Source: Oxalobacteraceae bacterium (lineage in GTDB: Bacteria; Pseudomonadota; Gammaproteobacteria; Burkholderiales; Burkholderiaceae_D). From it: DNA of 34,080 nt. A program made the translations under genes and the position numbers. Below, piece by piece: positions 7,347 to 19,203 of this stretch. The stretch lies in NCBI GenBank assembly GCA_021298975.1, contig JAJTGC010000016.1, positions 1-34,080 on the forward strand, written 5' to 3'. The notes below the pieces were generated by a model, which did not search any database, was not told the origin of the DNA, and saw only the letters and a program-made list of their open reading frames with translations. How positions within the stretch are numbered: the first letter of the stretch is position 1; each line of letters opens with the position of its first letter.

Positions 7347-8591
7347 ATGCATAACAAACATTGGGCGCTTGGCGTCTTGCTGGCAAGCGCGATTGCTTCG
7401 GTTTGCGCGGGTACCACCCCCGTATTTCCGCTTCAGCCTTTGGCTGACAAACCCGGACCTATCGCCATCAAAGGTCATAGGGGCAAGGCTTTTTATGTGC
7501 CCTCGACACGTGCCACGATCAAGTGGGGCTATTTGCCCAACGCGGCGGATGCGCCTGTGCTCACAGTTCCCTCGGGTGCGACCGTGATTTTCGATACCTT
7601 GTCGCACGAGGGATTACTGGAAGATCAAGGACGCAATCCCCTGCAATACTTCGCATCCAAGGGCATACCCGCGCATCAGGTGTTGAAAGATGCCATTGCA
7701 ATTACCCAATCCGATTTGCCGCATGACTTTGCCAAGGACGGGCCGCACATCATTACCGGGCCGGTCGCTGTCGATGGCGCTGAACCCGGCGATGTTTTGA
7801 AAGTCGATATTTTGTCGGTAGTGCCACGTGTTGCTTATGGCGTAATCACCAACCGCCATGGCAAAGGTGCGTTGCCAGGCGAATTTCCCGAGGGCCCTAA
7901 ACCGGCGCCTGATGCGAGTGAACAAGCGCCGGAAAAATTTCACAACGTCTCGGTATTTACGCCCATCCGGCGTAATCGCCTCGGGCAGTGGGAGGGCGTG
8001 ATGACGAACCGGCAGGATGAGACGGTCACTTTTCCGGCGACCCCCTTCATGGGTGTGATGGGCGTGGCCGCGGCGACGGATCAGCCGGTCCATTCCGTTC
8101 CACCGGGCGCGTATGGCGGCAATATCGATGTCAAAGATTTGGGCGCCGGCACGACAATTTATTTGCCGGTGTTTGTACCTGGGGCGAATTTTTACACGGG
8201 TGATCCGCACATGGCCCAGGCCAATGGTGAAGTGGCGCTCACCGCGCTGGAGCACTCCATGCGTGCCACATTCCGTTTCACGTTATTGAAAAAAGGCGAT
8301 TCCCGCATTCCTTCGGCTTCCGGCTCGCTGGAAAAGCCGCTGGGTGAAACACCGCATTACTGGATTGCCATTGGATTGAATCCGGATCTGGATGAAGCGA
8401 TGAAAGACGCGGTCAGAGAAGCCATTCGCTTTTTGTCAGAGGTCATGCACATGGAACGCGCCATCGCCTATGCCTACCTTTCTGCGGCGACGGATTTCAA
8501 TGTGTCGCAGGTAGTTGACCGCACCAAGGGTATTCACGCGCTGATACGCAAATCGGATTTCAGACGCGTGAAATCGTCGCTGAAGCCATGA
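7347..8591 (+). CDS. Exported acetamidase/formamidase family protein
   Basis: 414 residues. An N-terminal signal peptide (MHNKHWALGVLLASAIASVCAG, cleavage near residue 22) is followed by the FmdA/AmdA fold: GPVAVDGAEPGDVLKVDIL near 145, NRHGKGALPGEFPEG near 172, PPGAYGGNIDVKDL near 250 and FVPGANFYTGDPHMAQANGE near 278. This family hydrolyses short amides (formamide, acetamide) to ammonia and the acid. The signal peptide places it in the periplasm or outside, unlike the classic cytoplasmic enzymes, so the real substrate may differ. It lies 256 bases after the asparaginase-like gene and converges with mnmE. Confidence 0.88.
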   Translation: MHNKHWALGVLLASAIASVCAGTTPVFPLQPLADKPGPIAIKGHRGKAFYVPSTRATIKWGYLPNAADAPVLTVPSGATVIFDTLSHEGLLEDQGRNPLQYFASKGIPAHQVLKDAIAITQSDLPHDFAKDGPHIITGPVAVDGAEPGDVLKVDILSVVPRVAYGVITNRHGKGALPGEFPEGPKPAPDASEQAPEKFHNVSVFTPIRRNRLGQWEGVMTNRQDETVTFPATPFMGVMGVAAATDQPVHSVPPGAYGGNIDVKDLGAGTTIYLPVFVPGANFYTGDPHMAQANGEVALTALEHSMRATFRFTLLKKGDSRIPSASGSLEKPLGETPHYWIAIGLNPDLDEAMKDAVREAIRFLSEVMHMERAIAYAYLSAATDFNVSQVVDRTKGIHALIRKSDFRRVKSSLKP

Positions 8592-8718
8592 GCAGCTATT
8601 GGTTCAATAACCGGAAAAACCTTTGTGTCTGAAAAATGGCACCGGGGCAAACCGGCACGGGATAAGCGGGCGTGGACACGGTACGTAGTGTCAGCAAAAA
8701 AGAAGGGTTGGTAGCGCC

Positions 8719-10107
8719 CTACTTTCCTATACAAAAACGGCTAAAAATCACCCCCAGCAAATCATCCGAGGTAAAAGCCCCGGTAATGCTGTTCAGTCGC
8801 TCCTGAGTCAGTCGCAGTTCTTCGGCGAACAAATCCAGCGCACTGTCGCGTTGTGCTGCGAGCTCGGCCGCGATCTGCAAATGGGCTTGGGCGGCACGCA
8901 AAGCAATCAGGTGGCGTTCGCGCGCCAGATAAATCGATTCGCCGGTTTGCTGCCAGCCAGCGATACGCAGCAGTTCCTTGCGCAGCAAATCCATGCCGAT
9001 CCGTTCTGCGGCCGACAGATAAATGTGGGCACCTTCGTCTTGCTGCTCGATGCCAGGCTTGTGCCCTGAGAGGTCAATCTTGTTCCAGATCCGCAGCAAG
9101 GGTATCTGATCAGGTAGTCGCGCGACAATGTCTTCATCGTCGCGTGTTGGTCCGCGGCTGGCATCCATAATGTGCAGAATGACATCCGCTTGCTCAACCG
9201 CATTCCAGGTACGCGAGATGCCGATGCGTTCGACCTCGCCATCGGCATCAGCTTCATCACGTATACCCGCGGTGTCGATAATGTTGATCGGTATGCCTTC
9301 GACATGAATCGTTTCCGTGATCTTGTCGCGTGTCGTACCAGCGATGGGCGTGACAATCGCAACATCGTTACCGGCCAGTGCATTGAGCAGGGAACTCTTG
9401 CCCACATTGGGTTGGCCTGCGAGTACCACTTTGAGGCCGTCACGCAGCAAAGCGCCCTGCCCTGCTTGCTTTAACACGGCCTCCAGCGTCTCACGCAAGC
9501 CCTGGAGCTGACCAAGTGCGTCGGACTTTTCCAGGAATTCGATTTCTTCTTCGGGAAAATCCAGCGTCGCTTCCACCAGCATACGCAAGTGAATGACTTG
9601 TTCGACCAGTTGTTCAATTTGTTTTGAAAACGCACCTGACAAGGATTGTGTTGCGAGCCGCGCGGCGGCTTCGGTCGAGGCGTCAATCAAATCGGAAACA
9701 GCCTCCGCCTGAGCGAGATCGAGTTTGTCATTCAAAAAAGCGCGATGCGTAAACTCGCCCGGATTCGCCAGCCGCAGTCCGATGTCCGCGCCCGCCTCAA
9801 GGCAGCGATTAAGCAGCATTTGCATCACTACCGGGCCGCCATGTCCTTGCAGCTCGAGGACATCTTCGCCAGTGTAGGAGTGGGGTGCATTGAAATAAAT
9901 AGCCAGGCCACGATCAATGACACTGCCATCGGCCTGAATGAAATCCAGATAGGTTGCCTGTCGCGGGCTGAGCGTCCGTTCGCTTCCGAGTCGGCAGACG
10001 GCATGGATGAGGTTGCCCAGCTGTTTGCCGGAAATGCGCACAACGCCGATACCGCCGCGGCCCGGGGCGGTGGCAATGGCAGCAATGGGCGATGTGTCAG
10101 CGAGCAT
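8719..10107 (-). CDS. mnmE: tRNA modification GTPase MnmE (TrmE)
   Basis: 462 residues from the ATG at 10107, which gives the family start [21 protein letters not shown]; an upstream in-frame start at 10146 would add 13 atypical residues and overlap a terminator. The N-terminal formyl-THF-binding domain ([15 protein letters not shown] near 120) is followed by a helical domain with an inserted G domain: G1 GQPNVGKSS near 225, G2/G3 TTRD and DTAGIRD near 250-275, G4 NKID near 330. The protein ends with the diagnostic CIGK, whose cysteine is conserved in MnmE. With MnmG it installs the 5-(carboxymethyl)aminomethyl group on wobble uridine 34 of tRNA. MnmG is not in the window. Confidence 0.97.
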   Translation of the reverse strand: MLADTSPIAAIATAPGRGGIGVVRISGKQLGNLIHAVCRLGSERTLSPRQATYLDFIQADGSVIDRGLAIYFNAPHSYTGEDVLELQGHGGPVVMQMLLNRCLEAGADIGLRLANPGEFTHRAFLNDKLDLAQAEAVSDLIDASTEAAARLATQSLSGAFSKQIEQLVEQVIHLRMLVEATLDFPEEEIEFLEKSDALGQLQGLRETLEAVLKQAGQGALLRDGLKVVLAGQPNVGKSSLLNALAGNDVAIVTPIAGTTRDKITETIHVEGIPINIIDTAGIRDEADADGEVERIGISRTWNAVEQADVILHIMDASRGPTRDDEDIVARLPDQIPLLRIWNKIDLSGHKPGIEQQDEGAHIYLSAAERIGMDLLRKELLRIAGWQQTGESIYLARERHLIALRAAQAHLQIAAELAAQRDSALDLFAEELRLTQERLNSITGAFTSDDLLGVIFSRFCIGK

Positions 10108-10129
10108 CGGGTGAGTGTATCCGGAATAA

Positions 10130-10164
10130 AAAAAGTCCGTGACCACCAGGGTGACGGACTTTTT
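10130..10164 (-). terminator. Intrinsic terminator between yidC and mnmE
   Basis: AAAAAGTCCGT (10130-10140) pairs with ACGGACTTTTT (10154-10164); on the minus strand the stem is followed by a T run. It lies 17 bases past the yidC stop and just before mnmE, so mnmE is expected to have its own promoter or depend on read-through. The symmetric A/T flanks would also let it work on the plus strand. Confidence 0.7.
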
Positions 10165-10180
10165 CAGTTTGGTGAAACGA

Positions 10181-11842
10181 TCAGCCCCTGGCTTGCTCCG
10201 ATTGTCGGGTGATTACCCATTGCTGTCCGATGGACAGCAGATTATTAACGACCCAGTAGAGCACCAGGCCGGCAGGAAAAAAGAAGAACATGACCGAGAA
10301 AGCAATTGGCATGATCATCATGACTTTGGCCTGAATCGGGTCAGGTGGTGTCGGATTGAGCTTGGTCTGCACGAACATGGACACGGCCATGACGACGGGC
10401 AGGATGTACCAGGGATCCGGCGCGGACAAATCTTGTATCCAGCCCAGCCAAGGCGCGTGACGCATTTCCACGCTGGCCAGCAGCACCCAGTAGAGCGCAA
10501 TGAATACCGGGATTTGCACAACGACGGGCAAACAGCCGCCGAGCGGATTGATTTTCTCGGTCTTGTAGAGTTCCATCATCGCCGCATTCATCTTCTGCGG
10601 ATCGCCTTTGTGGCGCTCGCGTATCGCGGTCATTTTCGGTGTGACCAGCTTCATCTTCGCCATACTCCGGTAACTGGCCGCGGACAGCGGGAAGAACGCA
10701 AGTTTGATCAGAATGGTGAGCACGATGATGGTCCAACCCCAGTTACTGAGTACTTTCTGGATTTGTTCCATCAGCCAGAAAATGGGTTTGGCAATAATCG
10801 TCAGCCAGCCATAATCCTTGACCAGATCAAAGTCAGTGGCAAATTGCTCAAGTGCTGCGGACTCCTGGGGCCCTGCAAATAGCTTTCCGGAGAGGCTTGC
10901 CGATGCGCCCGGCGCAATGCTGCCCATACTCATGATGGAGCCGACCGCATAGAGGTTGTTATCGATTTTTCGTGTAAACAGTTCATGCGGGCCTTTGGCC
11001 GTTGGCAGGAAAGCGGTAACGAAATAATGCTGGACCATCGCGATCCAGCCATCGCTGGTGGACACGGGTGGCGCGTTTTTGGCTTTTTCAATGTCTTCAA
11101 ACGAGACCTTGCGAAATTTTTCCGTAGCGGTGTAAATGGCCGGGCCGTTGAAGGTGCTGTAGAACGCCGAATCACCCTCAAGCTTGCTTCCATCCCTTAC
11201 CAGCTGAACATACACGGACGGCACAATGGCTTCTGCGGTGGTGTTGATCACGGCATGGCTGAGGTCAATCTGATACTGGCCACGCCGGAATACATACGTT
11301 TTAGTGAGCTTGACGCCATTTTGTTCAGCATCCAGCAGCAGCTCAATGGTGTCGCCATTTTCCAGCGTACGGGCCCCGGGCCGGGCGCTGTACATCGTAC
11401 GGTGGTTCGGATAGTCACCGCCGATCAATCCACTCTGACCAATGTAAGTGCGTCCCGCGCCGGTTTCCATCAGCACTACATTTTTTTCCGCATTGGCAGC
11501 GTCTTTGTGCTTGAGTAGTTCAACGCGCGTGAGCTCACCCCCCGCCGTGTTGATTTCTACTTTGAGCAGGTCAGTGCTCAGGACAATGAGCTCGCCTTGA
11601 GGGTTGGCAATTGCGCCGCCCGGTACCTGATTGCTGGCGGGGCTGTTTGCGCTGGTACTGGCGGAGGTCTGAGGTACGGATTGCTCGCTCGTGGTGGCTG
11701 GCGATGTCGGCGCTGGCGTTGATGCGATTTTTTGCTCAGGCGCGAACATGGAAGGCCCGCCGTTGTAGACATTCCAGTTCTCCCACAGCATGAGCAGTGA
11801 GAGCGAAAATACAACCAGCAGGACAGTACGTTTGATATCCAT
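10181..11842 (-). CDS. yidC: Membrane protein insertase YidC (Oxa1 family)
   Basis: 553 residues, the Gram-negative YidC length. It begins [20 protein letters not shown], the N-terminal membrane helix, then a Pro/Thr/Ser-rich linker (about 35-70) and the large periplasmic beta-sandwich domain (about 75-340). The conserved C-terminal helices follow (about 345-540), including [20 protein letters not shown], where the arginine of the next stretch (SYRSMAKM) sits in the hydrophilic groove, and [20 protein letters not shown]. It inserts membrane proteins alone or with SecYEG. It is the fourth gene of rpmH-rnpA-yidD-yidC, 21 bases after yidD, and is followed by a terminator. Confidence 0.97.
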   Translation of the reverse strand: MDIKRTVLLVVFSLSLLMLWENWNVYNGGPSMFAPEQKIASTPAPTSPATTSEQSVPQTSASTSANSPASNQVPGGAIANPQGELIVLSTDLLKVEINTAGGELTRVELLKHKDAANAEKNVVLMETGAGRTYIGQSGLIGGDYPNHRTMYSARPGARTLENGDTIELLLDAEQNGVKLTKTYVFRRGQYQIDLSHAVINTTAEAIVPSVYVQLVRDGSKLEGDSAFYSTFNGPAIYTATEKFRKVSFEDIEKAKNAPPVSTSDGWIAMVQHYFVTAFLPTAKGPHELFTRKIDNNLYAVGSIMSMGSIAPGASASLSGKLFAGPQESAALEQFATDFDLVKDYGWLTIIAKPIFWLMEQIQKVLSNWGWTIIVLTILIKLAFFPLSAASYRSMAKMKLVTPKMTAIRERHKGDPQKMNAAMMELYKTEKINPLGGCLPVVVQIPVFIALYWVLLASVEMRHAPWLGWIQDLSAPDPWYILPVVMAVSMFVQTKLNPTPPDPIQAKVMMIMPIAFSVMFFFFPAGLVLYWVVNNLLSIGQQWVITRQSEQARG

Positions 11843-11863
11843 AAGAGCTTTGACGAAGATGAT

Positions 11864-12115
11864 TCAGTGAGAGTGCGGAGTCGGCGCATCGGCACCGTGG
11901 GTTTGTTTGGATGGGACGGGATCAAAGCCGCCGGCATGCCATGGATGACATTTGCACAGCCGACGCCCAGTGAGCAGACTGCCGCGCGCAACGCCATATT
12001 CGACGATGGCCTGCTGCGCGTAATCGGAACAGCTGGGATAAAAACGGCAATGCTGTCCCAGAAAAGGGCTGATGCAGAGCTTGTAGCCTCGTAGTAGCAA
12101 CAGCATGAATTTCAT
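11864..12115 (-). CDS. yidD: Membrane protein insertion efficiency factor YidD
   Basis: 83 residues with the full YidD signature: [25 protein letters not shown], including the conserved cysteines of 'CRFxPSCSxYA', then [19 protein letters not shown]. The protein helps YidC-dependent membrane insertion at the inner face of the membrane. The start at 12115 lies five bases from the rnpA stop, and an ATG three codons later is possible. The position between rnpA and yidC is the conserved one. The tail ([12 protein letters not shown]) is a short family-typical extension. Confidence 0.95.
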   Translation of the reverse strand: MKFMLLLLRGYKLCISPFLGQHCRFYPSCSDYAQQAIVEYGVARGSLLTGRRLCKCHPWHAGGFDPVPSKQTHGADAPTPHSH

Positions 12116-12120
12116 GGGAG

Positions 12121-12495
12121 TTATCGCAGGAGTTGAGACTTCATCAGTTCCGTCAGTTCGGCAGCCAAAGCGAGTTTGCCAGCGCGGGAAGAAGCACTTT
12201 GATCACGATGTACCACCGGAGCGTTCAAACGGATAATGAAATCGCTGTTGACCCATTCCGCCTTCCGAAATAACTCGCGCGCGAGTCGTTTGATCATGTT
12301 GCGGGTAACGGCACGCGCCGCAAGACGCTTGGCAACCACGACGCCCAACCGCGCATGTCCTGATTCGTTGGGTCGTGCATAAAGCACGAAGCGTGCAGTT
12401 CGGAATACGGGTCTCAAACGAAAAACGGATGAAAACTCATCCGTTTTTACAATACGCCTGCTTCTTGCGTAATCTTCCGGGCGTTTGCCGGACAC
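12121..12495 (-). CDS. rnpA: Ribonuclease P protein component
   Basis: I choose the GTG at 12495, giving 124 residues, the usual RnpA size. The frame is open further to ATGs at 12564 and 12612, but these would overlap rpmH (ends 12524) and add unconserved residues. The family core starts with [18 protein letters not shown] and contains the RNR-like motif near [25 protein letters not shown], the basic helix that binds pre-tRNA and the RNase P RNA. It matures tRNA 5' ends. It lies 28 bases after rpmH and five before yidD, as in most bacteria. Confidence 0.93.
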   Translation of the reverse strand: MSGKRPEDYARSRRIVKTDEFSSVFRLRPVFRTARFVLYARPNESGHARLGVVVAKRLAARAVTRNMIKRLARELFRKAEWVNSDFIIRLNAPVVHRDQSASSRAGKLALAAELTELMKSQLLR

Positions 12496-12523
12496 GCTAT
12501 CAGGACCGCGCGCGCAATCAGCG

Positions 12524-12658
12524 TCAGACTGCGAGACGCTTGCGGCCTTTCGCGCGGCGTGCATTGAGAATCGCGCGACCGCTACGGGTAGCCATGCGTG
12601 CGCGGAAACCATGAGTGCGTTTGCGGCGGACGACGGAAGGTTGGTAAGTACGTTTCAT
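12524..12658 (-). CDS. rpmH: 50S ribosomal protein L34
   Basis: 44 residues, exactly the L34 length: [20 protein letters not shown], then [20 protein letters not shown] and a terminal RLAV. The very basic composition and the 'RTYQPS...RxRxHGFRxRM' pattern are diagnostic. It is the first gene of the rpmH-rnpA-yidD-yidC series and is divergent from dnaA. A near-consensus sigma-70 promoter lies 118 bases upstream. Confidence 0.98.
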   Translation of the reverse strand: MKRTYQPSVVRRKRTHGFRARMATRSGRAILNARRAKGRKRLAV

Positions 12659-12775
12659 GTTGGGTCTCGCTCAATCAGCAAAAAATCGGTAAGAATTCGG
12701 AACTTGTCCGGTCAGTAAAGACTCGTCGCGGTGCATTTTGAAGCCAGCATCAGCTAACGGCGCGCAGAACCCTGA

Positions 12776-12805
12776 ATTAGACAGTATTTTCCGCATATTT
12801 GTCAA
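12776..12805 (-). promoter_or_regulatory. Near-consensus sigma-70 promoter for rpmH operon
   Basis: On the minus strand TTGACA (12800-12805) and TCTAAT (12776-12781) are separated by 18 bases: a perfect -35, and a -10 with one mismatch. It lies 118 bases upstream of the rpmH start, matching the strong expression expected of a ribosomal protein gene. Confidence 0.6.
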
Positions 12806-12948
12806 TTACTTACAGGGCAAAAGACTGAGTAATCATGACCCGGCGGCTGCAAAAAGGCGATTGTCCCTTCCAGCCCGGAATCCTTGGTTAATTGACAATG
12901 ATCATCACAAATAATCTGTCAACGATATCCGGAAAATCGGCGCCAGCC

Positions 12949-12957
12949 TGTGGATAA
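12949..12957 (-). promoter_or_regulatory. Perfect DnaA box upstream of dnaA
   Basis: TGTGGATAA, the exact complement of TTATCCACA, 116 bases before the dnaA start and 16 bases before a possible -10 (TAAAAT). The placement suggests DnaA autorepression, as known for dnaA in other bacteria; that role is inferred. Confidence 0.65.
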
Positions 12958-13072
12958 CTTTGCCCGCGGGGGGTAAAATAGTGATCACCGCGGCAAGCTT
13001 AATGCTAGGCCATCAAACCAACAACGAACCCGAAGCGCGGCTCCACCCGCTGCTTCTTACCAGACCAATCGC

Positions 13073-14446
13073 ATGGAAGAATTTTGGCAGTCCTGCGCTA
13101 CGCAGCTGCAGCAGGAACTGACGCCTCAGCAGTTCAGCGCCTGGATAAAACCGCTCGCGCCCCTTGATTTCGAAGAGGGTCGCCTGAGGATTGCCGCGCC
13201 TAATCGTTTCAAGCTGGATTGGGTAAAAACCCAGTTTGCGGACCGCATCACCACCATCGCCACCGAGTTCTGGCAGGGGCCGGTGGATGTGCAGTTCGTG
13301 CTGGATCCCCGCAATAACATTGCGAAAAAACCAGTGGTGCCGCAGCTCACACCCGCAGCAGTCGTGCAATCCGAGGCGGCGGCGCTGCCCGCCGGGCATG
13401 GTAGCGAGGGTGGTGCCCGGCGTGACCAGAGCAAGATCAACTCGGCCCTGACCTTTGACAGTTTTGTGACCGGCAAAGCCAATCAGCTGGCCCGTGCGGC
13501 CGCCATTCAGGTGGCCAGCAACCCCGGCAGCTCGTACAACCCGCTGTTTCTGTACGGTGGTGTTGGCCTGGGCAAGACCCACCTGATTCATGCGATCGGC
13601 AACCAGGTCTTGGCCGACAATCCGTCAGTCAAGATCCGTTATATCCATGCAGAGCAGTATGTGCGCGATGTCGTTACCGCCTATCAGCGCAAGGGCTTTG
13701 ATGATTTCAAGCGCTACTACCATTCGCTGGATCTGCTGCTCATCGATGACATTCAATTCTTTGGCGGGAAAAGCCGGACACAGGAAGAGTTCTTTTATGC
13801 GTTCGAGGCGCTGATCGCGGCTAAAAAGCAGATCATCATCACCAGTGACACTTATCCAAAAGAAATCAGCGGCATGGATGATCGCCTGATTTCGCGTTTT
13901 GATTCAGGTCTGACGGTTGCGGTTGAACCGCCCGAGCTGGAAATGCGGGTAGCGATTTTGCTGAAAAAAGCATCGCAGGAAGGTGGTGCCTTGTCGGATG
14001 ATGTGGCGTTTTTTGTGGCCAAGCATCTGCGTTCGAACGTGCGCGAGTTGGAGGGTGCTTTGCGCAAGATACTTGCGTATTCACGTTTTCATGGCAAGGA
14101 AATCACGATCGACGTCGTCAAGGATGCGCTGAAAGATTTGCTGTCCGTTCAAAACCGACAGATTTCAGTTGAAAACATTCAAAAGACCGTTGCCGACTTT
14201 TTTAACATCAAAGTCGCCGACATGTATTCAAAGAAACGCCCGGCAAATATAGCGCGTCCGCGTCAGATTGCCATGTATCTCGCCAAAGAGTTGACGCAAA
14301 AAAGTTTGCCGGAAATCGGTGAGTTGTTTGGGGGCCGCGATCACACGACGGTACTGCATGCGGTACGCAAGATCAGCGCCGATCGCAGCAAAAACCCGGA
14401 ATGCAATCACGAGCTGCATGTACTTGAACAAACCTTGAAAGGTTGA
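13073..14446 (+). CDS. dnaA: Chromosomal replication initiator DnaA
   Basis: 457 residues with all four DnaA domains. Domain I (about 1-80, [20 protein letters not shown]) serves DnaB loading and oligomerisation, and domain II is a variable linker (about 85-125). The AAA+ domain III carries Walker [10 protein letters not shown] near 163, Walker [11 protein letters not shown] near 223 and an arginine-finger region. Domain IV has the DnaA signature [11 protein letters not shown] near 425, which reads the DnaA box. ATP-DnaA opens oriC. It is followed by dnaN and gyrB in the classic order. A single perfect DnaA box lies upstream; the larger box cluster is about 12.4 kb away at 215-511. Confidence 0.99.
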   Translation: MEEFWQSCATQLQQELTPQQFSAWIKPLAPLDFEEGRLRIAAPNRFKLDWVKTQFADRITTIATEFWQGPVDVQFVLDPRNNIAKKPVVPQLTPAAVVQSEAAALPAGHGSEGGARRDQSKINSALTFDSFVTGKANQLARAAAIQVASNPGSSYNPLFLYGGVGLGKTHLIHAIGNQVLADNPSVKIRYIHAEQYVRDVVTAYQRKGFDDFKRYYHSLDLLLIDDIQFFGGKSRTQEEFFYAFEALIAAKKQIIITSDTYPKEISGMDDRLISRFDSGLTVAVEPPELEMRVAILLKKASQEGGALSDDVAFFVAKHLRSNVRELEGALRKILAYSRFHGKEITIDVVKDALKDLLSVQNRQISVENIQKTVADFFNIKVADMYSKKRPANIARPRQIAMYLAKELTQKSLPEIGELFGGRDHTTVLHAVRKISADRSKNPECNHELHVLEQTLKG

Positions 14447-14525
14447 GTCGGCCGCGACGCGTGATAAGCCACCAGCCTCAAGCAGCAAATTTATAGATGA
14501 AAAAGTTTTGCGAAAGGACCACACC

Positions 14526-15629
14526 ATGCAATTGGTAAAAACACACAGAGATGCGCTGCTGCGGCCTCTGCAGATCGTGAGCGGTATTGTCGAGCGTCGG
14601 CACACGTTGCCGATTCTGGCCAATATCCTCATTCGCAAGGAAGGTGATGAACTTTCCCTGTTATCGACCGACATCGAAGTCCAGATCAGCACGCATGCTG
14701 CCATAGGCTCGGGCAAAGAGTCTGCCGCCACCACGGTGGCAGCGCGCAAGTTGCTCGATATTCTGCGGGCGCTGCCAGATGCTGAAGTGACGCTGTCGCT
14801 GACAAACAAACGCATGACAGTACAGTGCGGCAAATCGCGTTTCGCGCTGCAAACGCTGGCAGCGGAGGAGTTTCCTACTGTCGCACAAGCCGAGTACTAC
14901 GCCGCCGAACTCAGTTTGCCGCAAAAAACGCTCAAGCATCTTTTCAACATGGTGCATTTTGCGATGGCGCAGCAGGATATTCGCTACTACCTCAATGGAT
15001 TGCTGCTGGTGGTCGAGGGTAAAAATGTGATCGCAGTGGCGACAGACGGCCATCGCCTCGCTTTCAGTCAAATCACGACGGATCAGGAGTTCGCTCGCCA
15101 GGAGGTGATCATTCCCCGCAAGACCATTATGGAATTGCAGCGCCTGCTTGAAGAGAATGATGATCCCGTCAAGTTGCAAATCGCGACCAATCAAGTGAAA
15201 TTCAATTTTGCCGAGATCGAGCTCATTTCCAAGCTTGTCGAAGGCAAGTTCCCGGATTACACACGCGTAATTCCTAAAGCTTATAAAAACAACTTTGCGA
15301 TCAGCCGCGAGCTGTTATTGCGTGCCTTGCAGCGGACCGCGATCATGACCTCTGACAAATTCAAAGGCGTGCGTTGCGTGATCGCACCGGGCAGTCTGAA
15401 AATCAGCTCTACCAATGCCGACCAGGAAGAGGCGACAGAAGAGCTGGAAATTGATTATGGTGGCGATAACGTCGATATAGGATTCAACGTCACCTACTTG
15501 CTCGACGTACTCAACAACCTCAAGTGCGACCAGATCAGCATATCGCTGGGTGATGCCAATTCGTCTGCGTTGATCACCTTGCCTGACGATGCAAGCTTCA
15601 AATATGTCGTCATGCCGATGCGAATTTAA
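14526..15629 (+). CDS. dnaN: DNA polymerase III beta subunit (sliding clamp)
   Basis: 367 residues, the normal clamp length, from ATG 14526 with AAAGGA upstream; an earlier in-frame start at 14508 would add six atypical residues. It begins MQLVKTHRDALLRPLQIVSG and holds the family stretches RHTLPILANILI near 25, FNMVHFAMAQQDIRYYLNG near 142 and the terminal VVMPMRI, with MPMR at the C-terminus as in most beta clamps. The dimeric ring holds Pol III on DNA. The gene lies 79 bases after dnaA, probably co-transcribed, with a short hairpin before gyrB. Confidence 0.98.
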   Translation: MQLVKTHRDALLRPLQIVSGIVERRHTLPILANILIRKEGDELSLLSTDIEVQISTHAAIGSGKESAATTVAARKLLDILRALPDAEVTLSLTNKRMTVQCGKSRFALQTLAAEEFPTVAQAEYYAAELSLPQKTLKHLFNMVHFAMAQQDIRYYLNGLLLVVEGKNVIAVATDGHRLAFSQITTDQEFARQEVIIPRKTIMELQRLLEENDDPVKLQIATNQVKFNFAEIELISKLVEGKFPDYTRVIPKAYKNNFAISRELLLRALQRTAIMTSDKFKGVRCVIAPGSLKISSTNADQEEATEELEIDYGGDNVDIGFNVTYLLDVLNNLKCDQISISLGDANSSALITLPDDASFKYVVMPMRI

Positions 15630-15650
15630 AGGAATACCCAGTGTGATGCG

Positions 15651-15672
15651 AAGGGGCCGGAGTGGCCCCTTT
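15651..15672 (+). terminator. Weak terminator-like hairpin between dnaN and gyrB
   Basis: AAGGGGCC (15651-15658) pairs with GGCCCCTT (15664-15671) around a five-base loop, with only a short T run after it. It is probably a partial terminator or an mRNA-end structure rather than a full stop before gyrB. Confidence 0.45.
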
Positions 15673-15701
15673 GTACCATTGTTGATCGACTGTTTTTATA
15701 G

Positions 15702-18215
<2,514 letters not shown>

Positions 18216-18418
18216 GACGTACCCGATCCAAGCCCTGCATTACCCGACCCGATTGCAGCACCCCTGCCCAGACGATCTGAGGCGGGGTGATCGGTTTCCT
18301 CTCTCGGGCCGAAAGCCTTGCTTGTGACTGAAAAGCACAAGTGATGCTACTTTTTTGACGGTTTATTGCTTTTCTGTTTGAAATATACTCGGGACACGTT
18401 CACCAAGCACTCGCCCTC

Positions 18419-19087
18419 ATGCCCATTCAGGCCATCATTTTTGACGCTTACGGCACACTATTTGATGTGTATTCCATTGGTGCCCTCGCCGAGCGACTTT
18501 TTCCCGGCAAAGGCGCGGCAGTCGCGGAACTGTGGCGCGACAAGCAAATCGAATACACGCGCCTTCGTACGCTTTCCAATACCTACAAGCCGTTCTGGGA
18601 AGTGACTCAGGATGCGCTCGTTTTTACCTGCCGCAAGCTTGGGCTGGAGCTCACGCTCGACGCCCAAACGCAGATCATGGGGCAGTACGCCCGGTTGCAG
18701 GCGTTTCCTGAAAACCTCGCGGTGCTGCAGGCACTCAGAGCCAAAGGGCTCAAGCTCGCCATTCTCTCGAACGGCAATCCCGAAATGCTCGATGCGGTCG
18801 TGCAGGCCGCCGGGATGGGTCACTTGTTCACCCAGGTATTGTCTGTACACAGCGTGAAAAAATTCAAGACGGCGCCAGAAGCTTACCAACTTGGTCCCGA
18901 TACCCTGGGTGTCCCGGCAAAAGACAGCTTGTTCGTATCCAGTAATTGTTGGGACGTGTGTGGTGCCGCCTGGTTTGGTTACCGAACCTTCTGGGTGAAC
19001 CGTTCGAACGCACCGCTCGAAGAACTCGGCATTCAGCCCAATGCTCAAGGACAGACACTGGATGCCCTTGCCCAATTTGTCACATAA
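18419..19087 (+). CDS. Haloacid dehalogenase, type II (HAD superfamily)
   Basis: 222 residues with the L-2-haloacid dehalogenase pattern: nucleophilic Asp in IIFDAYGTLFDVYS (residue 9), the arginine region near 40-45, LAILSNGNPEML near 115, the catalytic lysine in SVKKFKTAPEAY near 148 and the acidic FVSSNCWDVCGAAWFGY motif near 175. Type II enzymes convert (S)-2-haloacids to (R)-2-hydroxyacids through an ester intermediate in the cytoplasm. In most relatives the last motif reads SSNAWDxxGA; here Cys replaces Ala. The next gene is malate synthase G, and 2-hydroxyacid or glyoxylate metabolism would be a sensible link, but this is inference. Substrate range is unknown. Confidence 0.88.
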   Translation: MPIQAIIFDAYGTLFDVYSIGALAERLFPGKGAAVAELWRDKQIEYTRLRTLSNTYKPFWEVTQDALVFTCRKLGLELTLDAQTQIMGQYARLQAFPENLAVLQALRAKGLKLAILSNGNPEMLDAVVQAAGMGHLFTQVLSVHSVKKFKTAPEAYQLGPDTLGVPAKDSLFVSSNCWDVCGAAWFGYRTFWVNRSNAPLEELGIQPNAQGQTLDALAQFVT

Positions 19088-19203
19088 AACAGCATTAGAA
19101 AAACACCAAAAAGCCAAAGACGGTGCTGGAGCGAGTTGTCGTAGCCAGCCGCAGAAGTTGCAGAATTTTTTTAATATCTTATTTTTTAAGCGGAAGATTT
19201 ATC

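Larger units (their letters stand above)
12659..13072. promoter_or_regulatory. rpmH-dnaA divergent promoter region
   Basis: A 414-base gap between divergent rpmH and dnaA, often the site of oriC in bacteria. Here I find only one good DnaA box (12949-12957), so it looks more like a two-way promoter region. A near-consensus promoter faces rpmH (12776-12805). For dnaA, TAAAAT at 12974-12979 is a possible -10, with the DnaA box lying where the -35 would be. A lone TTGACA at 12892-12897 has no good -10 partner. Confidence 0.6.

Noticed and set aside
7614-8255. 213-codon open frame antisense to the acetamidase gene
   Set aside because: The plus strand encodes a clear family protein with signal peptide and motifs; the antisense frame has no recognisable domain and arises from codon bias.
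12892-12897. TTGACA as the -35 of the dnaA promoter
   Set aside because: No acceptable -10 lies 16-18 bases downstream, so it is not called as a promoter.
12659-13072. oriC in the rpmH-dnaA gap
   Set aside because: Only one good DnaA box and no trio-like run were found here, against five boxes at 215-511. Not excluded, because gene direction favours it; recorded as a conflict in the findings.
13013-13591. 192-codon open frame antisense to dnaA
   Set aside because: It lies fully over conserved DnaA domains and has no recognisable protein features.
18458-19117. 219-codon open frame antisense to the haloacid dehalogenase gene
   Set aside because: The sense frame carries all HAD motifs; the antisense frame is a mirror of its codon pattern.
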